Origin: Chryseobacterium sp. ZHDP1
Lineage (GTDB): Bacteria; Bacteroidota; Bacteroidia; Flavobacteriales; Weeksellaceae
DNA length: 64,000 bases
Reading direction: 5' to 3'
Assembly: GCF_018603435.1 (NCBI RefSeq)
Contig: NZ_CP075682.1
Location: 3,348,001-3,412,000 of the forward strand
The position numbers and the translations under genes are program-made. Shown here in pieces: positions 1 through 7,720 of the stretch. The number at the start of each line of letters is the position of its first letter. Within the stretch, counting starts at the first letter, position 1. The notes below the pieces were generated by a model. The model ran no database searches, had not been told where the DNA came from, and worked only from the letters and a program-made list of their open reading frames with translations.

Positions 1-359
1 TCTTAAAATTAGAACCATTAGAAAGATATAAATACTTTATAAAAAAGGTAGCAGATTGGGAATTTTTTTTCACTTTAGTTAATGATAATGGAGATTTTGT
101 TGTTTCAGAATTGGAAAATGAGAAATTATTACCATTGTGGAGTGCAAAAGAGTACGCAGAGCTGTGCAAAATTAATGGCTGGGAAGAATTTACAATAAAA
201 GAATTAAATCTCGATGATTTAGAAAATGAAGTAATTGATTTTATTGTAGATAATAATTGTCTAATTAATGTTTTCCCAGTGTATGAGAATACAGGTTTTG
301 TTGTCAATTTACAGGAATTTACAAGGGATTTGAGTGAAGAATTGAAAAATTATTCATAA
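1..359 (+). CDS. DUF2750 domain protein, 5' partial
   Basis: The frame is open from position 3 to the TAA at 357-359, so the gene begins left of the window. The visible 118 residues follow the DUF2750 pattern: an ERYKYFIKKVADW-like opening, a central LPLWSAKEYAEL segment, then INVFPVYENTGFVV and an acidic helix ending EELKNY. A TTG at 111 is an internal codon, because the family similarity continues upstream of it. The function of DUF2750 proteins is not established; they are small, soluble, and common in accessory DNA and next to immunity-like genes. A long perfect hairpin follows directly. The family call is by eye but the pattern runs over nearly the whole domain. Confidence 0.75.
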   Translation, partial: LKLEPLERYKYFIKKVADWEFFFTLVNDNGDFVVSELENEKLLPLWSAKEYAELCKINGWEEFTIKELNLDDLENEVIDFIVDNNCLINVFPVYENTGFVVNLQEFTRDLSEELKNYS

Positions 360-360
360 A

Positions 361-390
361 AACTTAGCGTATCCTCGGATACGCTAAGTT
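361..390. terminator. Perfect hairpin after the DUF2750 gene
   Basis: A 14-bp perfect inverted repeat (arm AACTTAGCGTATCC) with a 2-base centre starts right after the stop codon. There is no T-run on the plus strand, but the A-run after it would be a U-run for minus-strand transcripts, so it may act in both directions. Confidence 0.6.
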
Positions 391-517
391 CAAAAAAAGA
401 TATGAATATTTATTAGGAAAGTAGTAGATTTTGAAGAATTATGGACGATTGTTTATGAGAATGGAGATTATGCTTTGTCCAGCATTCATTATTAACAAAA
501 CTTAAGTATGTAAACTT

Positions 518-542
518 CAAAGCCACCTATTTGGTGGCTTTG
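518..542 (-). terminator. Terminator of the small lipoprotein gene
   Basis: Stem CAAAGCCACC / GGTGGCTTTG with a 5-base loop. The stop codon of the lipoprotein ORF is within the stem. Confidence 0.65.
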
Positions 543-736
543 TTATTTTGCAGCTCAATTCTTTCTTTTTCCAGAACTTCCGCCATTATTTTGGCTTGTG
601 CAGTACAGTCTTTTAATTCGGCTTTTAAGCTGTCAATTGTTTTGTTTTTAGCTTGCAGGGTTTCCTCTGTTTTCTTTTGTTCCATACAGGAAAAAGAAAC
701 TACAGAAAGAAATAGTAAAAGATATAATTTCATCAT
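527..736 (-). CDS. Small coiled-coil lipoprotein
   Basis: A 69-aa protein with a lipoprotein signal: MMKLYLLLFLSVVSF followed by SC, with Cys17 as the lipidation site. The rest is polar and heptad-like (KKTEETLQAKNKTIDSLKAEL), predicting a short coiled coil on the periplasmic side of a membrane. No known family is recognised. The stop codon lies inside the terminator stem at 518-542. Two adjacent ATGs could serve as start. It is likely real because a signal peptide, lipobox and terminator occur together. Confidence 0.6.
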   Translation of the reverse strand: MMKLYLLLFLSVVSFSCMEQKKTEETLQAKNKTIDSLKAELKDCTAQAKIMAEVLEKERIELQNNKATK

Positions 737-905
737 TGTAATTTTAAGTTACGGCTAAGATAGATAAAAAATCACTTCTTTATTATGCAGTAAGGAGCAA
801 TTTATAGCAGAATCTACTTGCTTTATATAAAAGCTTCAAGTTATATTTGCTTTAATAAACACCTCAATATGAGGGATTTATTTTTATTAAACAAGAAAGG
901 AAATT

Positions 906-1067
906 ATGAGAACAGCGGTTTATTTCAATCAGGCTAAAAATGAAACCTATGAATTGGGTGGAATTGCAAATATGCAGCAAGCGTACGATCTATATAAATT
1001 TGTTTGCAGTAGAAACAACTGGAACCCGACAATGTTTACCAATGATGTTATAGTAAAATTGAAGTAG
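906..1067 (+). CDS. 53-aa hypothetical protein
   Basis: This short ORF (start MRTAVYFNQAK, end NDVIVKLK) is preceded by an AAAGGA-type ribosome site at about 896-901 and followed by a strong intrinsic terminator at 1090-1126. The context supports a real gene. No family is recognised, and there is no signal peptide or membrane segment. Its composition (Asn, Tyr, Trp) fits a small folded cytosolic protein. It is the last gene on this strand before the minus-strand Mu-like operon. Confidence 0.5.
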   Translation: MRTAVYFNQAKNETYELGGIANMQQAYDLYKFVCSRNNWNPTMFTNDVIVKLK

Positions 1068-1089
1068 GAATACTCCACATAAATAAAAT

Positions 1090-1126
1090 ACTCCCTTATT
1101 AGCTTTGCCAATAAGGGAGTTTATTT
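1090..1126 (+). terminator. Intrinsic terminator after the 53-aa ORF
   Basis: Stem ACTCCCTTATT / AATAAGGGAGT with a 9-base loop, followed by TTATTTT. Confidence 0.8.
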
Positions 1127-1172
1127 TAAATCAACCATTATTATTGTATTTATGGTATTCTAATTTTGATAA

Positions 1173-1191
1173 ATTCGGGATTTTCCCGATA
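1173..1191 (-). terminator. Weak hairpin at the end of the Mu-like operon
   Basis: TCGGGA-TTT-TCCCGA hairpin 26 bases past the stop of the DUF3164 gene. It is a plausible but short terminator for the minus-strand operon. Confidence 0.4.
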
Positions 1192-1216
1192 ATTTTAAAC
1201 GTTGAAATTGTAATTA

Positions 1217-1876
1217 TTACAGAGCCGAAAAGTTGAGTTCTATCCTTTCAAATTTACCCTCTTCATTCTGTTTCTCGAAATCATATTGGTAACCTTTCAG
1301 AAAATTGCTGTAACTCTGTTTTAAAAGCCTTAAACCTTCTTTCCACCTTGGATCATCAAAACGCGTTTCATGGCTTAGTAAATTCATTACACTTGCATAG
1401 TCCAGATCACCTTTTTTGTTTTTTACTAAAAATCCGATCAGCATTTCAAATAAATCCTTGTCCCTCTTTTTAACGGTATCATAGAGGAAAGCGTGGATCA
1501 GTTCCAGAGCCTTGGTGCTTCTTTCATCCCAAGTGGGTTGTGTATCGCGGCGGCGTTTAATTCTTATGGTTTTGTCGCTGTGCATTAAGGTAAAGCCGCC
1601 TTTAGAATTGCTACGGATTTTTCCGTATTCATTTAATTTCTCCTGGTGTTTTTCCATCTTGGCATGAGTAAGCTTTTTCAATAAACACGATTTGCTTTCA
1701 ACTTCAAGGGCTAAGGCAATCAATTCTCCCATATCACTGTCTCTTTCGGCTTCATAGGCGCGTTTTTCGTTTTCCTGTTGTTCCGTCTCCATTTTTCTTT
1801 TATGGTTCAGCACCGCTTCCATTTCTTCTGCAGACAATTCGTTAATTGGTCTTTCTAAAAGTTCATTAATATTCAT
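1217..1876 (-). CDS. DUF3164 family phage protein
   Basis: A 219-aa protein that matches the DUF3164 family of Mu-like phages in its C-terminal half: helical region, then RFDDPRWKEGLRLLKQSYSN, then a KGYQYDFEKQNEEGKFERI-like strand and a final hydrophobic LNFSAL. The N-terminal 70 residues are a charged coiled-coil extension. Family members sit in the early, transposition-side gene block of Mu-like prophages; their biochemical role is unknown. It is the last gene of a co-directional block that starts at 6248, which fits that position. Start MNINELLE is the only good start and is 19 bases after the preceding stop. Confidence 0.7.
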   Translation of the reverse strand: MNINELLERPINELSAEEMEAVLNHKRKMETEQQENEKRAYEAERDSDMGELIALALEVESKSCLLKKLTHAKMEKHQEKLNEYGKIRSNSKGGFTLMHSDKTIRIKRRRDTQPTWDERSTKALELIHAFLYDTVKKRDKDLFEMLIGFLVKNKKGDLDYASVMNLLSHETRFDDPRWKEGLRLLKQSYSNFLKGYQYDFEKQNEEGKFERIELNFSAL

Positions 1877-1895
1877 AATTTGTTATTTTTGATAG

Positions 1896-2093
1896 TTAGT
1901 TCTTTTGTATTAAGTTGTCGATTTTCTCCTTTTTTCCGTCGCGTTTTCCATCTTTATACCCCTTATCGTAGGCTTTCTTTGATTCGCCGTTTAAAAGGGC
2001 TATATTCTTTTGATGAGCCTGTATTTGCTGCGAGACGGTTGTTGCCAAAGTGTAATTTTTCAAAATCTCGTCCAATAATTCTGTGGCTTCCAT
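1896..2093 (-). CDS. 65-aa helical phage ORF
   Basis: Small, very charged protein: a helical first half (MEATELLDEILKNYTLA) and a Lys/Asp/Gly-rich tail (KGYKDGKRDGKKEKIDN). No family is recognised. It lies 3 bases after the previous gene and 19 bases before DUF3164, so it is most likely an operon member rather than a chance ORF. Confidence 0.5.
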   Translation of the reverse strand: MEATELLDEILKNYTLATTVSQQIQAHQKNIALLNGESKKAYDKGYKDGKRDGKKEKIDNLIQKN

Positions 2094-2096
2094 GTC

Positions 2097-2396
2097 CTAA
2101 AATATAAGTTTGGTTAAATCCGGCTTGTATTCCGGAAAATAGTTTAAATAATTTTCAGCTTCAACCCACAGGTCTAACTCCGGATCATGGAAATACTGAA
2201 AGCGGTCTTCCCCGTAATGCATCACCGGTGGCTCCCAGTTTTCGTTGATGATCCACTCATACGCTGCCAGAATTTTGGGCGTTGTAGAGTTAAATTTCTC
2301 TCCTCTGTACAAATGGATCCTTACCCTTTCGCTCCAGTCTAAAAACCTGACAAGGCTGTCCAGTTGTAGAATTTTTAATAATATGTCTTTGTTCAT
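2097..2396 (-). CDS. 99-aa hypothetical phage protein
   Basis: The start is set at MNKDILLKILQL. The longer frame begins inside the upstream ATPase gene, while this ATG has AGAAAG just upstream and follows that gene's stop by 13 bases. The protein is rich in Trp, Tyr and acidic residues (NENWEPPVMHYGEDRFQY, DLWVEAENYLNYF) and looks globular and cytosolic. No family is recognised. Its place between the ATPase and DUF3164 suggests an early-region accessory protein of the Mu-like element. Confidence 0.5.
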   Translation of the reverse strand: MNKDILLKILQLDSLVRFLDWSERVRIHLYRGEKFNSTTPKILAAYEWIINENWEPPVMHYGEDRFQYFHDPELDLWVEAENYLNYFPEYKPDLTKLIF

Positions 2397-2409
2397 TGTC
2401 TTTCTTATT

Positions 2410-3024
2410 TTATTTTGTCCCCCAGTACAGGTTTGCTTTTTCTTCATTGATCATTAATGTCCCTCCCGGACATCTGCCGGAAATAATGGCTTTCAACCCC
2501 TCTGCCTGAATAATGATTTTAGCGAGCTTTCTCCATGTTGTTGCCAGAGCATTGTCCGGCAGTCCTTTCACTTCGTGGCAAACCATTATTATTAATTTAT
2601 TGGAATGGTTCTTTTTCAATTCTGATACCATCTTCCTTGTGATCTCGTCCCTGTAAATGGTTGAATTATCTATAAAAATAATTTTAGCGCATTTCCGGGA
2701 GCTAAAACGAGCCTGAAGCTCTGCCCACGGCTCGTAATCTATAATGTGAAATTTTTTGTCTTTGTCTGATAGTCCCGCAAATTTCATGGCGGCGATAATG
2801 TCCTTCGATAATCCTTCTTCTGCGGATACATAAAGCACTTTTCCAAATGTGGTAAGGTATTTAGCCAGCATCATGGCGAAAGTTGATTTTCCGTTCTTTT
2901 CTCCTCCACCCAAGTACCAAAAACCGGTGGTTTCCGGTTTTCCAAAAGCTTGAAGCCAAAGTCCAGTAAATTCAAACAGTTTAAACACAATGGAAAACGC
3001 TTGTTTTACTGATAGTGCCTTCAT
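2410..3024 (-). CDS. RecA/AAA-like P-loop ATPase of the Mu-like element
   Basis: A 204-aa ATPase. Walker A is GGGEKNGKST near residues 39-48 and Walker B is KIIFIDNS near 115-122, followed by a conserved-looking MVCHEVKG strand, as in RecA/DnaB-fold ATPases used by Bacteroidota Mu-like phages. Its start overlaps the stop of the MuB-like gene (TAATG), so the two are translationally coupled. It may assist MuB-like target capture or early replication; that is inference from position. Both ATPase motifs look intact. Confidence 0.65.
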   Translation of the reverse strand: MKALSVKQAFSIVFKLFEFTGLWLQAFGKPETTGFWYLGGGEKNGKSTFAMMLAKYLTTFGKVLYVSAEEGLSKDIIAAMKFAGLSDKDKKFHIIDYEPWAELQARFSSRKCAKIIFIDNSTIYRDEITRKMVSELKKNHSNKLIIMVCHEVKGLPDNALATTWRKLAKIIIQAEGLKAIISGRCPGGTLMINEEKANLYWGTK

Positions 3025-3947
3025 TATTCCCTGACCTTTAAGAGTGTTTCTAAATATCTGAGTGATTTGATACGCCCGCCCTGTTCCCCTTTTTGCTTTC
3101 CTTCAAATGGATTGGCGACTTTGACCATACATTTTTTAACCACTTCGTTAACCTCATTTTTATTTTTCAGGTTGACATAGGCTACATCCCCGAACAACTT
3201 TAAATAAAATTCTTTTCGTTCCTCAGGATTTTTCGGAACCAGTGTTACGAAGTCATCGGAAAGGCGGCTGAATATTTCTGCAAAGCCCACTTTATGATTG
3301 TTGATTCCTTTGGTAATTTTTGCACGTAACCCGTCAGCTCCCATTGCGTACCAAGTGCAATTATGCTTGGTGGCGTTCATGATCCCTTTTAATTCCAAAT
3401 AGGCATTGTATTCTAAATCTCCGAACTCATCCACGCAGACAAACGGATTTTCAATAATATTCAAGGCATATTTTACCGTTTCCAGAATGTCATAATATTT
3501 TCCGGTGGTATCGCAGCCTAATGCTGCAGCCAGTTGTTTTACAAAGCGTATTTTAGTCTGCGACTGGGAACAATCAATATAAAACGCATTTTTCATTTTG
3601 GAGACAATATCCATTGCACAACGTGTTTTTCCGATGCCGCAGTCATCAACCAAAATCATTGATGTTTTAGTAGCCTGGCAAAAATTGAAGTTGTCTTCCA
3701 TCGCAAGGTAAACCTCTGTTTTCACCAATTTCATTTCGTAGTCATTCTTTGCCGTTTGGAATTTACTGCCTATATTCAGCCATTGTCCCAATGACAAAAT
3801 ATTCTCAATCATTCCATCTTTTATCTGACCGTAAGCCATGCTGTCGATACCCAATGATTTTGCGTAAGCGGTATCTGTGCCTTTGAATTTTTCCCTGCCG
3901 TTAAGTACTGCAGTACGGATGTTCTGTTTTTGTTCTAATGTTATCAT
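3024..3947 (-). CDS. MuB-like transposition ATPase
   Basis: A 307-aa protein, close to phage MuB (312 aa). The N-terminal 60 residues look like a helix-turn-helix (NGREKFKGTDTAYAKSLGID). The AAA part has a Walker A-like VDDCGIGKTR near 100-109, with Asp where the first Gly is usual, Walker B FVCVDEFGDLE near 168-178, and a sensor-like ADGLRAKI. MuB binds target DNA and delivers it to the MuA transpososome. The gene directly follows the MuA-like transposase on the same strand, as in Mu. The C-terminal Lys/Arg-rich part would fit DNA binding. Confidence 0.8.
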   Translation of the reverse strand: MITLEQKQNIRTAVLNGREKFKGTDTAYAKSLGIDSMAYGQIKDGMIENILSLGQWLNIGSKFQTAKNDYEMKLVKTEVYLAMEDNFNFCQATKTSMILVDDCGIGKTRCAMDIVSKMKNAFYIDCSQSQTKIRFVKQLAAALGCDTTGKYYDILETVKYALNIIENPFVCVDEFGDLEYNAYLELKGIMNATKHNCTWYAMGADGLRAKITKGINNHKVGFAEIFSRLSDDFVTLVPKNPEERKEFYLKLFGDVAYVNLKNKNEVNEVVKKCMVKVANPFEGKQKGEQGGRIKSLRYLETLLKVRE

Positions 3948-3968
3948 ATCTATTTTATTTTTGATTTA

Positions 3969-6020
3969 TTAAAAATTGGCTGCCCAACTTCTCACGGTTG
4001 ATGTATTCGAGTTGTGGTTGTAGCTGCTTTCCTCAGCGTCTGAGAACACCTCCTCCGGGGTACTGTTGTTAGGCGTATATTTTTTTCGACCTGCAATCTG
4101 AAATTTATTGTTCAGTGTTTTTTTACGGTGGTCGATGATTAAGACCTGATCAATTTCACGTTTACGCTGAGCCATGAATTTGTTAACAGTGTTCTCGTAT
4201 GCACTCATTAATCTGCGATTCAACTCGCCCTGCTCATCTCTTTCATGGATTGATCTTGAATATTCCGGCTGTGGAACCAAATCACAAAGCATCAAATCAT
4301 CGTAATAGATCATCGCTTTTAAAACATTCCCATCGTTCCCGTCAAGCCAGTAAATCGTAAACTCTTTGCCATTTACATACTTCAGGAGCCTTATTAAATC
4401 ATCACCCAGCGCAATTTCACCATCCAGCCCTAAAACAAACGTTGTATTTCTGAATTTGATAATTCCGGCGTTACAGCTTGATTTTTCTGTTTTACCAATG
4501 TGGGGAAGGATTGCCGTCCAATTGGTAGGCTGTGTATTTTTGTTCTGCATTTCACAAAATACTTCCCACCTTGTTTTATCGGTATAAACGGAATGAGGCA
4601 TATTGTTCCATGTTTCAATATCGCTGAGCGATTGGTCTACAATCGTATCAAAAGGGATGATGATTTCTTCTTCTCCGCTTTTCTGATTTTCTTCTTTCAG
4701 GGCGTGTGGTCTTGCCATCCAGCCTAATCGGCTTTTTTCGTGGCGGTATCTTAATTCCTCAAATTTTCGCTCCACAACTTTTGACCTTGCACGGTTCTTA
4801 TAGATGTTCACCCTGTCAAACATTGCCCCGTTACGTAAGAAAGTGTCCTTAAATCCGCTGTTTAGTGAACTTTCGCATTCCAACCCAAGCGGAAGGTTAA
4901 AGCTCCATTCTGAGTAGTTTCTGACCATTTGGCGGTAAAACTCTATAATGATCCCTTTTTTATCCTTCCCCCAAACCCAACACGTCCATGCTTCGCTTCC
5001 CACATCAATACCCATATAGAACCAGGGACGTTTCCTGTTTTCATTATACATGAATGGAGGCTGCCTGTCATCTATGGAAATCAGCGTTCCCGCTTCTTTA
5101 ATTTTCGTCAGCTTATGTGGAGGAGTGAACTCCTGCATCAATTTCTGACGGTCACCGGAACGCTTGGCAAAGGTTCCGATCTTGTTTTCCCATTTTCCAA
5201 GCCATGCAATAATTGAATTATCGGACATTTCCCTGAAATTCGGGTTGGTACGGTCGTACTGCTCTCCGGTTTCTTTACTGATAATATCCAGTTCGCCATT
5301 TAAAAAAGCCTGATACTGATCGGCGACCTGAGTCCGGGAAGGTTTATAATCCTGTCCTGCAAACATATCATTAAGTAAAGCCATCATTTCGTCCGTCATT
5401 AATTTTCGGTTCTGGTTTTTCAGTTTGCCGGAAATCAGGCTTTCAAAATTGAGCCCTTCGTCAAAAGAATGAAAGAAAGGTTTCCACACCCGGTCAAAGC
5501 CTCTATGGGATGAAGGGATGGTGTGGGTAGTGTTGTATACCTTTGGCAGAAACTCATTAAATGTCGTAACATCGGTAATGATAGAGGGCATTAACCCGCG
5601 CCCGGATGTTTTTCTTAATTTTTTCCACTCGGTTAAACGTGCCTGTCTCAATCTTTCGGCTGCAATAAGCACACTGGCGTTGGTGATATATTCCTCTTTG
5701 AAACTTTCTTTTAACGGTGTGCCGTCCTCAAATCTGAAATCGGTATAGTAACGTACTGCTGTGGCATCAAATTCAAAAAATGAAAGTAAAGGGTGTCTCA
5801 TTTTGCGCGGATCGCCCATGCTTTCCTGTACATCTTTCGAAAGGCTGTCAAAGTCAATATACATCTGTCTGCCATTGCCCCCCTTCTGAACTTTTTTAAT
5901 TCCGTAAGGTAAATCTTTGTATCGGTGAATTTCAACTTTAAGCGCGCTAAGGGTATTGTAATATTTTGGTATTAATTCGTCCTTTGTAACAACTAATATA
6001 TTTCCCCAATTGTGTGGCAT
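3969..6020 (-). CDS. MuA-like DDE transposase
   Basis: A 683-aa protein (MuA is 663). The N-terminal part resembles the Mu enhancer/end-binding domains; the middle is an RNase H-like core: ISIDDRQPPFMY near 309-320 gives the first catalytic Asp, and KVVERKFEELRYRHEK near 415-430 the final Glu. At the middle acidic position the sequence reads GLECESSLNSGF (near 378-389), so Glu/Cys/Glu stands where Mu has Asp. From memory this is shared by Bacteroidota relatives, so it need not mean inactivity. A beta-barrel-like Mu C domain (FVLGLDGEIALGDD) and a basic tail follow. No frameshift is visible. Confidence 0.85.
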   Translation of the reverse strand: MPHNWGNILVVTKDELIPKYYNTLSALKVEIHRYKDLPYGIKKVQKGGNGRQMYIDFDSLSKDVQESMGDPRKMRHPLLSFFEFDATAVRYYTDFRFEDGTPLKESFKEEYITNASVLIAAERLRQARLTEWKKLRKTSGRGLMPSIITDVTTFNEFLPKVYNTTHTIPSSHRGFDRVWKPFFHSFDEGLNFESLISGKLKNQNRKLMTDEMMALLNDMFAGQDYKPSRTQVADQYQAFLNGELDIISKETGEQYDRTNPNFREMSDNSIIAWLGKWENKIGTFAKRSGDRQKLMQEFTPPHKLTKIKEAGTLISIDDRQPPFMYNENRKRPWFYMGIDVGSEAWTCWVWGKDKKGIIIEFYRQMVRNYSEWSFNLPLGLECESSLNSGFKDTFLRNGAMFDRVNIYKNRARSKVVERKFEELRYRHEKSRLGWMARPHALKEENQKSGEEEIIIPFDTIVDQSLSDIETWNNMPHSVYTDKTRWEVFCEMQNKNTQPTNWTAILPHIGKTEKSSCNAGIIKFRNTTFVLGLDGEIALGDDLIRLLKYVNGKEFTIYWLDGNDGNVLKAMIYYDDLMLCDLVPQPEYSRSIHERDEQGELNRRLMSAYENTVNKFMAQRKREIDQVLIIDHRKKTLNNKFQIAGRKKYTPNNSTPEEVFSDAEESSYNHNSNTSTVRSWAANF

Positions 6021-6053
6021 AATCTCTTTTTTTAACGTGTTAATAAATCTATT

Positions 6054-6248
6054 CTAATCTATTTGTAAGTTTTTTCTGTAGTCTAATACAAATTTCTTCC
6101 GGTTTTCTTGTATCATACCCATTGCTTTTACTGCGGCTTTTTCGTTCCGCTTGAATCTCTTACGGGCTGCGTCTGAAGAGACACATAATAATTCTCCAAG
6201 CAGCTGATAGTCGCCATAATAAATTTTTTCTTTTTGCTTATTTTCCAT
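6054..6248 (-). CDS. Small HTH-like early regulator, Ner position
   Basis: A 64-aa protein and the first gene of the transposition operon. The segment DYQLLGELLCVSSDAARKRFKRN reads as a helix-turn-helix. It lies where Mu encodes Ner, between the repressor and transposase A. It starts 38 bases downstream of the predicted transcription start of the minus-strand promoter at 6291-6320. A Ner-like role (turning down early transcription) is inferred from position and size only. Confidence 0.55.
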   Translation of the reverse strand: MENKQKEKIYYGDYQLLGELLCVSSDAARKRFKRNEKAAVKAMGMIQENRKKFVLDYRKNLQID

Positions 6249-6268
6249 GATAAATCAAATTTTTGTTA

Positions 6269-6320
6269 TAAATTTGTTCAAATGTCCTGACAAAGATATA
6301 CAGAACTTTCTTAATAACAA
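6269..6320. promoter_or_regulatory. Divergent repressor / transposition-operon promoters
   Basis: On the minus strand TATCTTTG (6298 down to 6291) matches the Bacteroidota -7 box TAnnTTTG, with TTG at 6320-6318 exactly 19 bases upstream. On the plus strand TAAATTTG at 6269-6276 is a -7 box for the repressor. A TTTTGTTAT copy near 6262-6270 and its complement ATAACAAAA near 6314-6322 flank the region and are candidate repressor sites. Confidence 0.6.
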
Positions 6321-6327
6321 AATTAAA

Positions 6328-7041
6328 ATGAAAGAAAATACAGAAGTTTCTTCAAGGCTGCAGAAAATGCTTGATTTTATCGGACTTAACGCTCCTGAAT
6401 TTGCTAAGAAATTAGATTACAATAGACCGCAGACTATTTATGATATCCTAAGCGGTAAAGCAAAACCGAGTTTTGACTTCTTTCATAAGCTTGCAAATTC
6501 AGAATATTCTGATTTATTTGATTTCAAATGGTTTGTTGATGGAAAAGGTGATATGATCAAAGAAGAACCTATTATAACGCCTTTGAGTATCAATAGAAAG
6601 ACAAAAGATGGAATTATTGAAAATCAGGAAGTACCCTTTTATGATTTTTCTGCTGTGGCAGGGCTTCAGGCATTGTTCGACAGCGGAGCTCCTCACAAAG
6701 CACTGCAAACCATTAAAATTCCCAATCTTCCAAAATGTGACGGGGCTATTAATGTAACCGGTGACAGTATGTACCCGCTTTTAAAATCCGGTGATATTAT
6801 TCTATATAAGCAAATTACGGTGGATGATATATTTTTCGGTGAAATGTACTTGTTAAGTATCCTTACTAAGGGGCAGGAGGAATATGTTACAGTCAAATAT
6901 GTACAGAAATCAGAACTCGGAAATGAATGGGTGAAACTGGTGAGCCAAAATCCACATCATCAACCAAAAGACTTTAAAATAAAAGACATTACTGCCATTG
7001 CATTGGTAAAAGCAAGTGTTCGATTCAATACAATGTTTTAA
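6328..7041 (+). CDS. S24 self-cleaving CI-like repressor
   Basis: A 237-aa protein starting MKENTEVSSRL. A longer frame from 6247 would run through the promoter region and overlap the divergent gene, so the ATG at 6328 is preferred. The N-terminal HTH (APEFAKKLDYNRPQTIYDILSG) is followed by a LexA/CI-type S24 peptidase domain: Ala111-Gly112 (AVAGLQ) is a likely cleavage site, Ser147 lies in GDSMYP and Lys190 in TVKYVQK. All three features of RecA-stimulated autocleavage are present, so the element is probably SOS-inducible. It diverges from the transposition operon as the c gene does in Mu. Confidence 0.8.
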   Translation: MKENTEVSSRLQKMLDFIGLNAPEFAKKLDYNRPQTIYDILSGKAKPSFDFFHKLANSEYSDLFDFKWFVDGKGDMIKEEPIITPLSINRKTKDGIIENQEVPFYDFSAVAGLQALFDSGAPHKALQTIKIPNLPKCDGAINVTGDSMYPLLKSGDIILYKQITVDDIFFGEMYLLSILTKGQEEYVTVKYVQKSELGNEWVKLVSQNPHHQPKDFKIKDITAIALVKASVRFNTMF

Positions 7042-7103
7042 ATTGCTGATAATCAGTATAAGAAACTTAAAACCCGATGTCCCTATACCCCCTTGAATAA
7101 TTC

Positions 7104-7225
7104 AAAATGATGCTTTTTTTGATCTTTTTTAACCCTTATATACATCTGAATCCGGTTAAAAAAAACGGGTTTTGTAACCCCAACTGTAACCCCAACTGTA
7201 ACCCCAACTCAAAAAGCATCATTTT
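7104..7225. repeat. 15-bp inverted repeat, 92 bases apart
   Basis: AAAATGATGCTTTTT at 7104-7118 is the exact reverse complement of AAAAAGCATCATTTT at 7211-7225. It encloses the 12-bp direct repeats. It may be a transposase or repressor binding arrangement, or a large stem after the repressor gene. Confidence 0.7.
7173..7208. repeat. Three tandem 12-bp repeats
   Basis: TGTAACCCCAAC occurs three times in perfect head-to-tail order at 7173, 7185 and 7197. One helical turn plus about 1.5 bp per unit fits repeated protein-binding sites (iteron-like). Confidence 0.85.
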
Positions 7226-7366
7226 AAGGGCAAATCTACAAATACAGAAAATCTAGTATTATTTTTCTCATCAATATGATCAGATAATTTTATTCCAACA
7301 TACGAAAACGCCTTATTACAAGGTTTTTATGTAGAATAGTAAATTTGTACCTTTGAGAAAATAAAA

Positions 7367-7383
7367 AGCCCCGAAAAGGGGCT
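7367..7383 (-). terminator. GC-rich hairpin with U-tract on the minus strand
   Basis: AGCCCC-GAAAA-GGGGCT read on the minus strand is followed by TTTTTATTTT, a typical intrinsic terminator. The gene it would serve (upstream, toward 7530) is not identifiable. Confidence 0.6.
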
Positions 7384-7524
7384 GTATGATGGCGGAAATC
7401 TCTTTTTAATAGTAATAAAATGGTAGCAAATAGTAATTTTTCGGCGTTTCGTTTTTTCTCAATCCGAGGGTTAAATATATCCAAAATCCTTTTATTAATG
7501 GGCTTTTTTAGCTTTTTTTGCGTA

Positions 7525-7629
7525 TTAATCAATTTCGCTTTTTCGTTTTAAGGGGAGTACATAGCACAAATTTTCAAATGCTTTTGGAGAAATTTTCGCA
7601 AAATTTATATCTTCTATTTTATATTTCAT
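7525..7629 (-). pseudogene. Truncated 5' end of a host gene
   Basis: A 34-codon ORF that starts MKYKIEDINFAKISPKAFEN. The stretch INFAKISPKAFENLCY resembles the first helix of Mrr-like or other restriction-endonuclease-fold proteins, where a phrase such as SPxEFExLCxDLL opens the catalytic domain. After Tyr23-Val24 the resemblance stops and the frame ends soon. This is what a gene cut by an insertion would look like, with the junction near 7552-7561. The family call is weak; the truncation is inferred. Confidence 0.35.
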
Positions 7630-7682
7630 TCTCTTTTATATGAGGTGTGGAAAATTTGTCACATAACTTAATGTATATAGAA

Positions 7683-7720
7683 TATCGCATATCCACTCAA
7701 ATTTGATTGGATATGCGATA
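7683..7720. terminator. 13-bp perfect hairpin
   Basis: TATCGCATATCCA at 7683-7695 pairs perfectly with TGGATATGCGATA at 7708-7720. There is no clear U-tract, so it could be a terminator or a protein-binding palindrome. Confidence 0.5.

Larger units (their letters stand above)
7042..7524. other. Gene-free end region of the Mu-like element
   Basis: No convincing gene. It holds a 15-bp inverted repeat (7104-7118 with 7211-7225), three 12-bp direct repeats (7173-7208) and a GC-rich hairpin (7367-7383). An 80-codon ORF on the minus strand crosses that hairpin and is not called. On the minus strand the last 170 bases contain several ACGCAAAAA / ACGAAAA-like words that recall MuA end-binding sites. 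Confidence 0.4.

Noticed and set aside
6247..6327. Longer N terminus of the S24 repressor
   Set aside because: It overlaps the divergent gene and the promoter region; the ATG at 6328 gives the family-typical start.
7290..7532. 80-codon minus-strand ORF
   Set aside because: It crosses a strong terminator hairpin, has no ribosome site and no family resemblance.
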